From Roseovarius sp. (GTDB lineage: Bacteria > Pseudomonadota > Alphaproteobacteria > Rhodobacterales > Rhodobacteraceae): a DNA stretch of 64,000 nucleotides. Of the stretch, positions 17,605-26,468 are shown piece by piece (positions within the stretch are counted from its first letter, which is position 1; each line of letters begins with the position of its first letter). The position numbers and the translations under genes are program-made. Location: positions 248,001-312,000 of the forward strand of contig NZ_JALUXE010000030.1 of NCBI RefSeq assembly GCF_027019125.1, written 5' to 3'. The notes under the pieces were generated by a model that saw nothing but the letters and a program-made list of their open reading frames with translations, ran no database searches and was not told where the DNA came from.

Positions 17605-18257
17605 GCGAGATGGCCCAAGACCCGACACGAGCAGGGTCAGAACCGCCGGATTGGGCGGGCGAGGTGATGCAACTGTCGCAGTCCGAAATCACGGCCCTCG
17701 CGACCAAGGCGGCGCGGGGCGCGGGGCTAAGCTGGGGCGAGGCGGAAGAGGCGGGCTGGGCCTGTTGCTGGTTGGCGCGGGCCGGTCTGCCGGCCCCTGC
17801 GATGCTCTTGCGCGCTCTGGACGCGGAATCATCGGCCAGCCCGCTGCGCGCGGGAATCCGGCTGATGGACCAAGCCGGAGGGCCGGAGTGGACGGGCGCG
17901 CTGCCTGTAACCCTTGAGGATTTGGTCGAGCCGGTGCTGCTCGTGCCTTTCCTGGCGCAGGCGGCCGAGCGGTTGGGCGCACCGGTGGAATTGGACCTTG
18001 GGTCAGAAACGATCTGTCTGACCGGGCGAGAGCCAGTGCCGGATCTATCCGCGCTGTGCGAGATTTGCCACAGAACTGGCGCTCGGGTGACGATCAGCGT
18101 GTCGCAATCCAGCGGGGCCGCGGCACCGGGCCGGTTTGACGGACGGATCGAGCGGGGCGTGTGGCAGTCGCTGGATGCCCTGGCGCTTCTGACGACCGTT
18201 CCCGCATCCGAGCAGTCGCGGCAACGGGCCGGGGCCCAATCAAGCGACAATGACTGA
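17601..18257 (+). CDS. DUF3726-like protein
   Basis: A 218-residue protein whose segment LSQSEITALATKAARGAGLSWGEAEEAGWACCWLARAGLP looks like the conserved start of the DUF3726 family, which has no established function. The rest is acidic and hydrophobic without membrane spans. The ATG at 17601 overlaps the previous stop by 4 bases, so a longer frame from 17535 is unlikely. It ends the LysR-linked unit; the next gene is convergent. Confidence 0.75.
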   Translation: MSEMAQDPTRAGSEPPDWAGEVMQLSQSEITALATKAARGAGLSWGEAEEAGWACCWLARAGLPAPAMLLRALDAESSASPLRAGIRLMDQAGGPEWTGALPVTLEDLVEPVLLVPFLAQAAERLGAPVELDLGSETICLTGREPVPDLSALCEICHRTGARVTISVSQSSGAAAPGRFDGRIERGVWQSLDALALLTTVPASEQSRQRAGAQSSDND

Positions 18258-18272
18258 GCACCGCAGGCAAGC

Positions 18273-19385
18273 CTAGCCGGGTTGATCCGCGTCGCGCAGC
18301 GCCTCGGGCAGGGTTCTGGCCAAGACGTCCATCTCCTCTGCCCGCCCGCAACTGATACGGATGCAGCGATCCTGCGGTGCGACAAAGGGCATGCGCACGA
18401 ATACCCCACGCGCCACCAGCCCTGCCAGAACGCGGCGGGCAAAGGCACCGTCGCGACCGCAATCGACGGTGACGAAATTGGTGGCGGAGGGCAGCACGCT
18501 GAGCCCGTTTGCCTTGGCGATATGCGCGATGCTGTCGCGAGAGCGGCGCACCTCCGCCTGCACATGCGCGAGCCAGTCGAGATCCTGAAGAGCGGCGAGC
18601 GCCCCCAGTTGCGCCATGCGATTCATGCCGAAATGATTGCGGATCTTGTCAAAGCTCTTGATCAGCTCTGTGGTCCCTACCGCATAGCCGATGCGTGCCC
18701 CGGCCATGCCATAGGCCTTGGAAAAGGTGCGCATGCGGATGACGCGGGGATCATCGGCGGCGATCTCGGCGGCGGTGCCTTCGGGTGCAAACTCCACATA
18801 GGCCTCGTCAAGGCAGAGAAGGCAGCCTTGGGGCAGGGTGTCGAGGGCGCTGACGATGTCCGCGCCCGAGACCCAAGTGCCCATCGGATTGTCGGGATTG
18901 GCGAAATAGATCAACTTCGCCCCCACATCGCGCGCGCGAGCGATGAGGGCGGGCAGGTCTTCGCGGTCGTCGCGATAGGGCACTTTGTGCAGCACCCCGC
19001 CAAAGCCGGTCACATGGTAATTGAACGTGGGATAGGCCCCGTCCGAGGTGACGACCGCGTCGCCGGGACCGATCAGGAGCCGCACGAGATTACCCAGGAG
19101 ACCGTCGATACCTTCGCCCACCAGCACGTTTTCTGGGACCGCGCGCATGTGAACTGCAAGTGCTGCGCGCAGATCATGGCTTGTGGGGTCGCCGTATTTC
19201 CAGACATTCTCCGCCTCGGCGCGGATTGCCGCCAATGCCTTGGGCGAGGGGCCAAAGAGGTTCTCATTTGCCCCCAGACGTGCCGCGAAAGGTGCGCCGC
19301 GTTGGCGTTCCTGTTCCTCTGGTCCGACAAAGGGAACAGTGGCGGGCAGGCTGTCGATCAACGGGGTATAGCGCGGATATGTCAT
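18273..19385 (-). CDS. Class I/II (HisC-like) PLP aminotransferase
   Basis: A 370-residue PLP enzyme of the histidinol-phosphate aminotransferase subgroup. Visible are ANENLFGPSP near the start, YFANPDNPMGTW with the substrate Asn, CLDEAYVEF with the pyridine-binding Asp, and the Schiff-base lysine K223 in TFSKAYGMAGARIGYA. There is no his-gene context, so the substrate may be another amino acid. It is convergent with the DUF3726-like gene and could belong functionally to that unit, but this is only proximity. Confidence 0.85.
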   Translation of the reverse strand: MTYPRYTPLIDSLPATVPFVGPEEQERQRGAPFAARLGANENLFGPSPKALAAIRAEAENVWKYGDPTSHDLRAALAVHMRAVPENVLVGEGIDGLLGNLVRLLIGPGDAVVTSDGAYPTFNYHVTGFGGVLHKVPYRDDREDLPALIARARDVGAKLIYFANPDNPMGTWVSGADIVSALDTLPQGCLLCLDEAYVEFAPEGTAAEIAADDPRVIRMRTFSKAYGMAGARIGYAVGTTELIKSFDKIRNHFGMNRMAQLGALAALQDLDWLAHVQAEVRRSRDSIAHIAKANGLSVLPSATNFVTVDCGRDGAFARRVLAGLVARGVFVRMPFVAPQDRCIRISCGRAEEMDVLARTLPEALRDADQPG

Positions 19386-19494
19386 GGGGCGCAGTTAACG
19401 GGATGCGTCGCCGCCTTGCAAGGGTGTGCCGCGACGTTGTGCTGGCCTGCGGACGGGCCATGGTGTTTCATGACGCAAAGCCGGAGGGGATCGC

Positions 19495-20283
19495 ATGGCC
19501 AGAGTGACGACAGAGATCAGGGATCACATCGCGCATGTGACGCTCACGCGCGGGGACAAGCGCAACGCGGTTGACCCGGAGATGGCCGAGGCGATTGTGG
19601 CAGCGGGGCAGGCGCTAGTGGAGGCGGATGTCCGTGCTGTGGTGCTCTCGGGCGAAGGCAAGGCGTTTTGCGCCGGTCTCGACGTGATGAGCTTTGCACA
19701 ACTGGCGGCGAGAGATCCCGAAGCACTGATCCTGCCGCGCACCCATGGCACGGGTAATCTCTTTCAGGCAGTGGCGATGGTCTGGCGGCAAGTGCCGGTG
19801 CCGGTCATCGCGGCGCTGCACGGGGTTGTCTATGGCGCGGGGTTCCAGCTTGCGCTTGGGGCAGATGTGCGAATTGCTTCCCCCGATACGGAACTCGCGA
19901 TCATGGAAATGAAATGGGGGCTGATCCCGGATATGGGGGGCATGGCGCTTTTGCCGCATCTCACCCGTTCTGACGTGATCCGGCGCATGACCTACACGGC
20001 GCGGCCCGTTTCTGCGGTGCAGGCGCGGGAGTGGGGGCTGGTCACGGATCTGGCCGATGATCCGCTGGCGGCGGCCTGTGATCTGGCCACCGAGATCGCG
20101 GGCCGCAGTCCCACGGCCATACGTGCCGCCAAGCGCCTGATCGGCGTGGCCGAGAGCGGGGCGGATGAAGCGGCGGTTCTGATGGCCGAGAGCCGGGAAC
20201 AGGCCGCGTTGATCGGCAAGCCGGACCAGATGGAGCAGATTGCGGCCAATATGGCAGGGCGCGCGCCGGTGTTTCGGGGCTAG
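19495..20283 (+). CDS. Crotonase / enoyl-CoA hydratase-family protein
   Basis: A 262-residue member of the crotonase fold with oxyanion-hole segments GKAFCAGLD and GVVYGAGFQLALGADVRIAS. Of the two glutamates used by classical enoyl-CoA hydratase, the second is kept (IMEMKWGLIPDMGG) but the first aligns with Gln in GAGFQL, so simple hydration is uncertain and another CoA reaction is possible. GGAGGGG precedes the ATG. It sits alone between two minus-strand genes. Confidence 0.87.
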   Translation: MARVTTEIRDHIAHVTLTRGDKRNAVDPEMAEAIVAAGQALVEADVRAVVLSGEGKAFCAGLDVMSFAQLAARDPEALILPRTHGTGNLFQAVAMVWRQVPVPVIAALHGVVYGAGFQLALGADVRIASPDTELAIMEMKWGLIPDMGGMALLPHLTRSDVIRRMTYTARPVSAVQAREWGLVTDLADDPLAAACDLATEIAGRSPTAIRAAKRLIGVAESGADEAAVLMAESREQAALIGKPDQMEQIAANMAGRAPVFRG

Positions 20284-20286
20284 GGC

Positions 20287-20796
20287 TCAGCGCTTTTTTA
20301 CGAACTCGGTCAGGATCACGATGCGCTGACCCTCGACCCGGCCTTCGATATGGGCGGGGTTGTCGGGAACCAGAGAAATGCCGCGCACCGCCGTGCCGCG
20401 TTTGGCGGTGAAATTCGCCCCCTTGACCGGCAGATCCTTGATCAGAACCACGGTATCCCCTTGCGCAAGCGGCACGCCGTTGCTGTCGCGGTGGCCACTC
20501 TCGCGGGGGATATTCTCGGCCCAAGCGCGGGTTTCGTCATCAAGCCAGAGCTGATCGGCCAGATCGCGCGCCCAATCATGGTCTGACAACCGGGCCAGCA
20601 TGCGCGCAGCCATCACTTGTGTCGGTGCATCCTCGGCCCACATGGACGAGGCAAGGCAGCGCCAATGCTCGGGCTCGGGCGTGCCTGCGATCTGGTCAAC
20701 GCAGGTGGCGCAGAGGCTGACGCTCGCCCCGTCCGGGCCGCCTGTGACAGGGAATGGGGTGAGGGCGGTATCGGTGGCACAGAGGGCGCAGGGCAT
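20287..20796 (-). CDS. PhnA/YjdM-family zinc-ribbon protein
   Basis: A 169-residue protein with an N-terminal zinc ribbon (CALC at residues 3-6 and CATC further on) and a C-terminal PhnA domain (GDTVVLIKDLPVKGANFTAKRGTAVRGI). Despite the historical name, this family is not part of C-P lyase; its role is unclear. It ends 3 bases after the crotonase gene on the opposite strand. The 176-base gap to lepA contains a GC-rich hairpin-like stretch (GGGGGCTTGATCCCCC near 20818) but no gene. Confidence 0.85.
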   Translation of the reverse strand: MPCALCATDTALTPFPVTGGPDGASVSLCATCVDQIAGTPEPEHWRCLASSMWAEDAPTQVMAARMLARLSDHDWARDLADQLWLDDETRAWAENIPRESGHRDSNGVPLAQGDTVVLIKDLPVKGANFTAKRGTAVRGISLVPDNPAHIEGRVEGQRIVILTEFVKKR

Positions 20797-20972
20797 GAGG
20801 GAGAACTCCAGTAAATGGGGGGCTTGATCCCCCTTAGACCCCTGCGGGGCAGGACAAAAGCCCGGAATGCACCTCTGCGGTTGCTTGCGCTGTTGCGAGG
20901 CTGCATTTGCTCAGGCCTGCACGCATCATCCCACCTTGACCAAACCCCTATTCCCATACATATGCCAAGGCT

Positions 20973-22772
20973 ATGACAGACCTCGCTCACATCCGCAATT
21001 TCTCGATCGTGGCCCATATCGACCACGGGAAATCCACCCTTGCCGACCGGTTGATTCAGTCGACCGGGACGGTTCAGGATCGTGACATGAAAGAGCAGAT
21101 GCTCGATGCCATGGATATCGAGCGTGAGCGCGGGATCACGATCAAGGCCAATACCGTGCGCATCGACTACAAGGCGCAGAATGGCGAGCTTTACGTGCTC
21201 AATCTGATCGACACGCCGGGCCATGTGGACTTTGCCTATGAGGTCAGCCGCTCGATGCGCGCGGTCGAGGGCAGTCTCTTGGTCGTTGACAGCACGCAAG
21301 GCGTCGAGGCGCAGACGCTGGCCAATGTCTATCAGGCGATTGATGCGGGCCACGAGATTGTGCCAGTGCTCAACAAGATCGACTTGCCCGCGTCGGAGTG
21401 CGACCGCGTGGCCGAGCAGATCGAGGATGTGATCGGGATTGACGCGAGCGGCGCCATTCGCGTCTCGGCCAAGACTGGCGTCGGCATCGCCGAAACGCTG
21501 GAGGCCATCGTCACCCATTTGCCCGCCCCCAAAGGCGACGAGAACGCACCGCTCAAGGCGATGCTGGTCGATAGTTGGTATGATGCCTATCTCGGCGTCG
21601 TCGTTCTGGTGCGGATCATGGATGGGCGCATGAAAAAGGGCGACCGCATCCACATGATGCAGACCGGGGCCACCTATAACGTCGAGCGCATCGGCGTATT
21701 TCGCCCGCAGATGGAAAAGGTCGAAAGCCTTGGACCCGGCGAGATCGGGTTTATCACCGCCTCGATCAAGCAGGTGCGCGATACCAAGGTGGGCGATACC
21801 ATAACCCACGAGAAACGCCCCTGCGACAAGGCATTGCCGGGGTTCAAGCCTTCGGTGCCGGTGGTGTTCTGCGGGCTCTTCCCGGTAGACTCAAACGAAT
21901 TCGAGGATCTGCGCGACGCGATCGAAAAGCTGGCGCTGAATGATGCCTCTTTCAGTTACGAGATGGAAACGTCAGCGGCCCTTGGATTCGGGTTCCGCTG
22001 CGGGTTCCTTGGGCTCTTGCATCTTGAGGTGATCCGCGACCGGATCGAGCGGGAATACAATATCGAGCTGATCACCACCGCGCCGTCGGTGATCTATCAC
22101 CTCTACATGAAGGATGGCTCGCGGCGCGACCTGCACAACCCGGCCGACATGCCCGATCTGACCTATGTCGATCACATCGAAGAGCCGCGCATCAAGGCGA
22201 CGATTCTGGTGCCAGATGAGTATCTGGGCGATGTGCTCAAGCTCTGTCAGGATCGGCGTGGAATCCAGATGGACCTGACCTATGCCGGTGCCCGCGCGAT
22301 GGTGGTCTATGATCTGCCTCTGAACGAGGTGGTGTTCGATTTCTACGACCGCCTGAAGTCCGTGACCAAGGGCTACGCGTCCTTTGACTATCACCTCGAG
22401 GGCTATCGCCAGGATAATCTGGTCAAGATGCAGGTTCTCGTGAATGACGAGCCGGTGGATGCCCTCTCGATGATGGTGCATCGCGACCGGGCCGAAATGC
22501 GCGGACGGGCGATGTGCGAAAAGCTCAAGGATCTGATCCCGCGCCATATGTTCAAGATCCCGATTCAGGCGGCCATCGGCGGCAAGGTCATCGCGCGCGA
22601 GACGCTCTCGGCGCTGCGCAAGGACGTGACCGCCAAGTGCTATGGCGGGGATGCCACGCGCAAGAAGAAGCTTCTTGAAAAGCAGAAGGCCGGTAAAAAG
22701 AAGATGCGGCAGTTCGGCAAGGTGGACATCCCGCAAGAGGCGTTCATTTCCGCGCTCAAGATGGACAGTTAA
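20973..22772 (+). CDS. lepA: Elongation factor 4 (LepA)
   Basis: A 599-residue translational GTPase, the normal length for LepA. The G-domain motifs are [28 protein letters not shown] and a switch around [10 protein letters not shown]. The LepA-specific C-terminal domain is complete ([21 protein letters not shown]). EF4 binds the ribosome and back-translocates or remodels stalled complexes. It stands alone, with no lepB signal peptidase gene next to it. Confidence 0.97.
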   Translation: MTDLAHIRNFSIVAHIDHGKSTLADRLIQSTGTVQDRDMKEQMLDAMDIERERGITIKANTVRIDYKAQNGELYVLNLIDTPGHVDFAYEVSRSMRAVEGSLLVVDSTQGVEAQTLANVYQAIDAGHEIVPVLNKIDLPASECDRVAEQIEDVIGIDASGAIRVSAKTGVGIAETLEAIVTHLPAPKGDENAPLKAMLVDSWYDAYLGVVVLVRIMDGRMKKGDRIHMMQTGATYNVERIGVFRPQMEKVESLGPGEIGFITASIKQVRDTKVGDTITHEKRPCDKALPGFKPSVPVVFCGLFPVDSNEFEDLRDAIEKLALNDASFSYEMETSAALGFGFRCGFLGLLHLEVIRDRIEREYNIELITTAPSVIYHLYMKDGSRRDLHNPADMPDLTYVDHIEEPRIKATILVPDEYLGDVLKLCQDRRGIQMDLTYAGARAMVVYDLPLNEVVFDFYDRLKSVTKGYASFDYHLEGYRQDNLVKMQVLVNDEPVDALSMMVHRDRAEMRGRAMCEKLKDLIPRHMFKIPIQAAIGGKVIARETLSALRKDVTAKCYGGDATRKKKLLEKQKAGKKKMRQFGKVDIPQEAFISALKMDS

Positions 22773-22864
22773 GCGGACGCTTCGCGCCCTCCTGCAACTC
22801 TTGCTGGCGTTTCGCTACGTCGGGCGCTAGCGTGTTTCCAGCAGTGAAACAATAGAGGCGCATC

Positions 22865-23392
22865 ATGACGACCAAGGCCAAGACCAGAAGCCCGCGCAAG
22901 CCGACCACCCGCACGACCGCCAAGGCCACGACCGCCAAGCCTCGCAGCTCGCGCAAATCTGCGGCAGTCGCGGACAGCGCGCCCGATGCCGCCATCGCGG
23001 AGCTGACTGAAAGCACGTCCCCGGACAGTGGCGCAACGAATGTGATCGCCCTGACGGTTGCCGAAACAACCCCCGCCGATGCCGGACCCGAATTGAAAAA
23101 GCAGGAACTGATCGACAAGGTTCTGGCCAAGGGCGACATCAAGAAGAAAAACGCCAAGCCCGTGGTCGAGGCGGTGTTGGAAGTCTTGGGCGAAGTCTTG
23201 GCCGAAGGTCGCGAAATCAATCTGCCGCCTTTGGGCAAGATCAAGATCAACAGGGTGCGTGACATGGCCAATGCCCGCATCATCGTGGCCAAGATCCGGC
23301 AGCCCAAACCCGGTGCCGGACCAGACACCGAAGCTGACGACGAAGACAATGACGAAGATATGAAAGAGGGTGTTGCACCGGTCGAAGAGTGA
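22865..23392 (+). CDS. HU-like DNA-binding protein with basic N-terminal tail and acidic C-terminus
   Basis: A 175-residue protein. Residues 1-35 are rich in Lys, Arg, Thr and Ala, like a histone H1-type tail; 36-75 are a flexible Ala/Thr linker; 77-147 form an HU/IHF-like domain (ELIDKVLAKGDIKKKNAKPVV, then PPLGKIKINRVRD); 150-175 are strongly acidic. The beta-arm is short and lacks the RNPxTG motif that intercalates DNA in HU/IHF, so bending may be altered. It probably acts in the nucleoid. No partner is encoded nearby. CAATAGAGGCG precedes the start. Confidence 0.8.
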   Translation: MTTKAKTRSPRKPTTRTTAKATTAKPRSSRKSAAVADSAPDAAIAELTESTSPDSGATNVIALTVAETTPADAGPELKKQELIDKVLAKGDIKKKNAKPVVEAVLEVLGEVLAEGREINLPPLGKIKINRVRDMANARIIVAKIRQPKPGAGPDTEADDEDNDEDMKEGVAPVEE

Positions 23393-23411
23393 CGCTAAAA
23401 GCCCCCACGGC

Positions 23412-23486
23412 GGGTGATTAGCTCAGTGGTAGAGCGCTTCGTTCACATCGAAGATGTCAGGGGTTCAAATCCCTTATCACCCACCA
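23412..23486 (+). tRNA. tRNA-Val (anticodon CAC)
   Basis: A complete cloverleaf: acceptor GGGTGAT pairs with ATCACCC, the D-arm is GCTCAGTGGTAGAGC, the anticodon stem is CTTCG/CGAAG with loop TTCACAT (anticodon CAC, reading GTG), and the T-arm is AGGGGTTCAAATCCCTT. The 3' CCA is encoded. It lies between the HU-like gene and the convergent ygfZ; no other tRNA is in the window. Confidence 0.96.
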
Positions 23487-23537
23487 TTTTTCTTTTCTTT
23501 TCATCTGATGCAGGTTGCTCGCAGTAGCGCCTAGATC

Positions 23538-24284
23538 CTATTGCGCCGAGATTGCCAGCGGGTCTACCCGTGCCTCGCCCGCTGTCATGCCCGGTGCGGC
23601 GCGATCATGGCGCAGGTAGGCGATGCCGCGCCCGCCGGACTGGGTGTAGAGCGTGCCTGCGCTCTTGCCTTCGGGTGTCAGAATCTCGCTGCCCACAGGC
23701 GCCGAGCCATGCACCGCAACCAGCATGAGCCCTTTGCGCAATTCGGTCTTGTGCTTCATCCGGGCGGTCACCTCTTGGCCGACGTAACAGCCCTTGCGAA
23801 AATCAACGCCATTGAGCCGTTCAAACCCGGCCTCAAGGATGAACGTGTCGGGGGTCAGTTCAATTCCGGTTTCGGGAATGCAATGTGCCACGCGAATGCG
23901 GTCGAAATCGCTGCCGTCGTCGCCGCCGACCTCTCCATACAGACGCCAGCCCAGATCCGGGTGGCGTGGATCAGTGAGCGCGCCCGTCGGCGCGGGGCCC
24001 GTGCCGCGCTGCACCTTGTGATCTGTATCGCGGATCGTCACGTCGGCACGCAGTTTGTACATGCTCAGACGTTGCAGCAGCATGGGGGCAAGGCTCTCAT
24101 CGACATCAAGCCAGATTGCATCGCCGTGACGCGAGAGCAGAAAATCCGCCAGATACTTGCCCTGCGGCGTCAGAATGGCGGCATAGACCATGCCCTGATC
24201 CAGTTTGTGCAGATCGTTGGTGACAAGGCCTTGCAGAAAATGCAGGGCATCGGTTCCAGTGATCTCCAGAATACGGCGCATCAT
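23538..24284 (-). CDS. ygfZ: YgfZ/IBA57-type folate-binding Fe-S cluster assembly protein
   Basis: A 248-residue GcvT-fold protein with the family signature KGCYVGQE (here FRKGCYVGQEV), which carries the essential Cys. YgfZ proteins use tetrahydrofolate to help mature or repair certain 4Fe-4S enzymes such as MiaB, which is also encoded in this window. The ATG at 24284 follows GGGGGAAGAGG; longer frames reach into the divergent glycosyltransferase. The second ATG one codon later is equally possible. Confidence 0.9.
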   Translation of the reverse strand: MMRRILEITGTDALHFLQGLVTNDLHKLDQGMVYAAILTPQGKYLADFLLSRHGDAIWLDVDESLAPMLLQRLSMYKLRADVTIRDTDHKVQRGTGPAPTGALTDPRHPDLGWRLYGEVGGDDGSDFDRIRVAHCIPETGIELTPDTFILEAGFERLNGVDFRKGCYVGQEVTARMKHKTELRKGLMLVAVHGSAPVGSEILTPEGKSAGTLYTQSGGRGIAYLRHDRAAPGMTAGEARVDPLAISAQ

Positions 24285-24348
24285 GCCTCTTCCCCCGTGT
24301 TGTTCGCGTGTAATATAGGTCACGAGAACAGACACAACAGGGGTCGTC

Positions 24349-25041
24349 ATGCGCGCAGCACTCTCGGTGGTGATTCCGACGCGGAATGCGGGTGCGGGCC
24401 TGCCAACCTGTCTGGCCGCGCTCGTGGAGGGGCTCGAGGCGGGCCTGATCCGCGAGCTGATCGTCAGCGATGCCGGATCAGAGGACACCACCCTGCAAAT
24501 CGCGGACGCGGCGGGGGCGGTGATCGTGCAGGGCGTGGCATCTCGTGGGGGGCAGTTGCGGCGCGGTGCGCAAGCGGCGGGCGGCGACTGGCTCTTGTTT
24601 CTGCATGCCGACACGATCCTGCCTGCCGGTTGGGCCGGTGCGGTCAGCGCGCAGATGGTGCAGGGTGCGCCTGCCGCCTTTCAACTTGGGTTCGATGCAG
24701 CTGGGGTGATGCCCCGGTTGGTGGCGGGCTGGGCCAACCTGCGCAGCCGGGTGTTCAGCCTGCCCTATGGGGATCAGGCGCTCTTGATTTCGCGCGTGGC
24801 GTATGAGGCGGCGGGTGGATACGCGGATGTTCCACTGATGGAGGATGTCGCCATGGCGCGCGCGCTGAAAGGGCGGATCGTGCTGTTGCCGCTGGCGGTC
24901 AGAACCTCTGCGGCGAAGTATCAACGCGAAGGCTGGCTTCGCCGGGGCGCACGTAACCTGTGGATATTGATGCGCTATCTCTGCGGAGCAGACCCGGTGC
25001 AGCTGGTTGATGCGTATCGGCGCGGCGCCCGGAAGAGCTAG
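24349..25041 (+). CDS. Family 2 glycosyltransferase (TIGR04283-like)
   Basis: A 230-residue GT-A glycosyltransferase. It has the family 2 start LSVVIPTRNAGAGLPTCL, VSDAGSEDTT as the nucleotide-binding Asp region and FLHADTILP as the DxD-like metal site. The short length and the Arg/Gly segment SRGGQLRRGAQ resemble TIGR04283, a group sometimes linked to arsenosugar or rSAM clusters, but no such partner is here. It is divergent from ygfZ, with a 64-base gap. Confidence 0.85.
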   Translation: MRAALSVVIPTRNAGAGLPTCLAALVEGLEAGLIRELIVSDAGSEDTTLQIADAAGAVIVQGVASRGGQLRRGAQAAGGDWLLFLHADTILPAGWAGAVSAQMVQGAPAAFQLGFDAAGVMPRLVAGWANLRSRVFSLPYGDQALLISRVAYEAAGGYADVPLMEDVAMARALKGRIVLLPLAVRTSAAKYQREGWLRRGARNLWILMRYLCGADPVQLVDAYRRGARKS

Positions 25042-25188
25042 GAAACCCGGGATAAGGACGCTCGGATTTTCTTGTTGTCGGGTGGCGTCGGCTGCATCAA
25101 ATCGGTTGCGTTCGCAAAACCGTTGCAGCGATTGACGCCGCTTGCCAAGGGCGTAAGGTGCGGCGCGACAATGCAGGAGTCCCCCCAC

Positions 25189-26391
25189 ATGAGCCTCGCC
25201 CACGGTCGCGCCTATCTGGCCATTCCCGGCCCCTCGGTCATGCCCGAAGAGGTGCTACGCGCCATGCACCGCGCCGCCCCGAATATCTATGAGGGCGATC
25301 TGATCGAGATGACGGAGGGGCTGATCCCCGACCTGCGTGCCGTGGCGCGGACGCGCCAGCATGCGACGATTTACATCTCCAACGGGCACGGGGCGTGGGA
25401 GGCGGCGCTCGCCAATACGTTGAAGCCCGGCGACCGCGTGCTGGTGCCGGCCACGGGGCGGTTCGGACATGGTTGGGCCGAGGTGGCGCAGGGACAGGGA
25501 ATCGCGGTCGAGATGCTGGACTTCGGCAAGCGCGCGCCCATCGATCTCAACCGCGTGGAAGAGGCGCTGCGCGCGGACAAGGCGCATGGGATCAAGGCGG
25601 TTCTGGCGACCCATGTCGATACGTCGACCTCTGTTCTCAATGACATTGCCGGTTTGCGGGCGGTATTGGATGCGGTAGGGCATCCGGCGCTTTTGATGGC
25701 GGATTGCATCGCCTCGCTTGCCTGTGACCGGTTCGAGATGGACGCCTGGGGCGTCGATGTGATGGTCGCGGGCAGTCAAAAGGGGCTGATGGTGCCGCCC
25801 GGTCTGGCCTTTGTGTTCTTTTCCGACAAGGCGGCCGAGGCGCGGCGCGCGCTGCCTTTGGTCAGCCGCTATTGGGATTGGACCCACCGTGCGAACCCGC
25901 AAATGTACTATCAGTATTTCGGTGGCACCGCACCCACGCATCACCTCTACGGATTGCGCGCGGCGCTCGACCTGATCGCGGCGGAAGGCGGTGTAGAGGC
26001 AGTCTGGGCGCGGCATGACCGGTTGGCGAGGGCCATCTGGGCCGCCTGCGAGGCATGGGGACAAGAGGGGCCGTTGGAACTGAACATCAGCGATCCCACG
26101 CTGCGCAGCCGGGCCGTGACCGCGCTGCGGATCGGCGCGCCGCATGGATCGCGGTTGCGCTCCTGGGTGCAGGATCATGCGGGCGTGACACTGGGGATCG
26201 GTCTTGGCATGGCAGAGCCGGGCGATCCGGCATGGCACGGATTTTTCCGCATCGGCCATATGGGGCATGTCAATGCCCATATGGTTCTGGGCGCGCTTGG
26301 CGCAATTGAGGCGGGATTGAATGCGCTCGATATTCCGCATGGGGCGGGCGGATTGTCTGCGGCAGCCCGGGTGATTTCGGACAAAGGGTGA
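25189..26391 (+). CDS. Class V aminotransferase (serine-glyoxylate / alanine-glyoxylate type)
   Basis: A 400-residue PLP enzyme of the AGXT/serine-glyoxylate aminotransferase group: AIPGPSVMPEEVLRAM at the start, ISNGHGAWEAAL, the PLP-binding VDTSTS and LMADCIASLA, and the lysine K198 in VAGSQKGLMVPPG. It likely transfers an amino group between serine or alanine and glyoxylate, which would fit the glycine and C1 genes elsewhere in the window. The ATG at 25189 follows GGAG at a 9-base spacing; an ATG at 25171 has no good ribosome site. Confidence 0.85.
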   Translation: MSLAHGRAYLAIPGPSVMPEEVLRAMHRAAPNIYEGDLIEMTEGLIPDLRAVARTRQHATIYISNGHGAWEAALANTLKPGDRVLVPATGRFGHGWAEVAQGQGIAVEMLDFGKRAPIDLNRVEEALRADKAHGIKAVLATHVDTSTSVLNDIAGLRAVLDAVGHPALLMADCIASLACDRFEMDAWGVDVMVAGSQKGLMVPPGLAFVFFSDKAAEARRALPLVSRYWDWTHRANPQMYYQYFGGTAPTHHLYGLRAALDLIAAEGGVEAVWARHDRLARAIWAACEAWGQEGPLELNISDPTLRSRAVTALRIGAPHGSRLRSWVQDHAGVTLGIGLGMAEPGDPAWHGFFRIGHMGHVNAHMVLGALGAIEAGLNALDIPHGAGGLSAAARVISDKG

Positions 26392-26441
26392 CGTAACCGT
26401 TCCGCCCGCGGCCCGGGTCTGAACGCCAGTGGGATGTGGGG

Positions 26442-26463
26442 GGCGCGGGCATTGGCCCGCGCC
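26442..26463. terminator. Hairpin between convergent aminotransferase and pirin genes
   Basis: A perfect 9-base stem (GGCGCGGGC and GCCCGCGCC) with an ATTG loop lies 50 bases after the aminotransferase stop and 6 bases from the pirin stop. It probably ends transcripts from both sides, though neither side has a strong T-run. Confidence 0.6.
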
Positions 26464-26468
26464 ACGCG

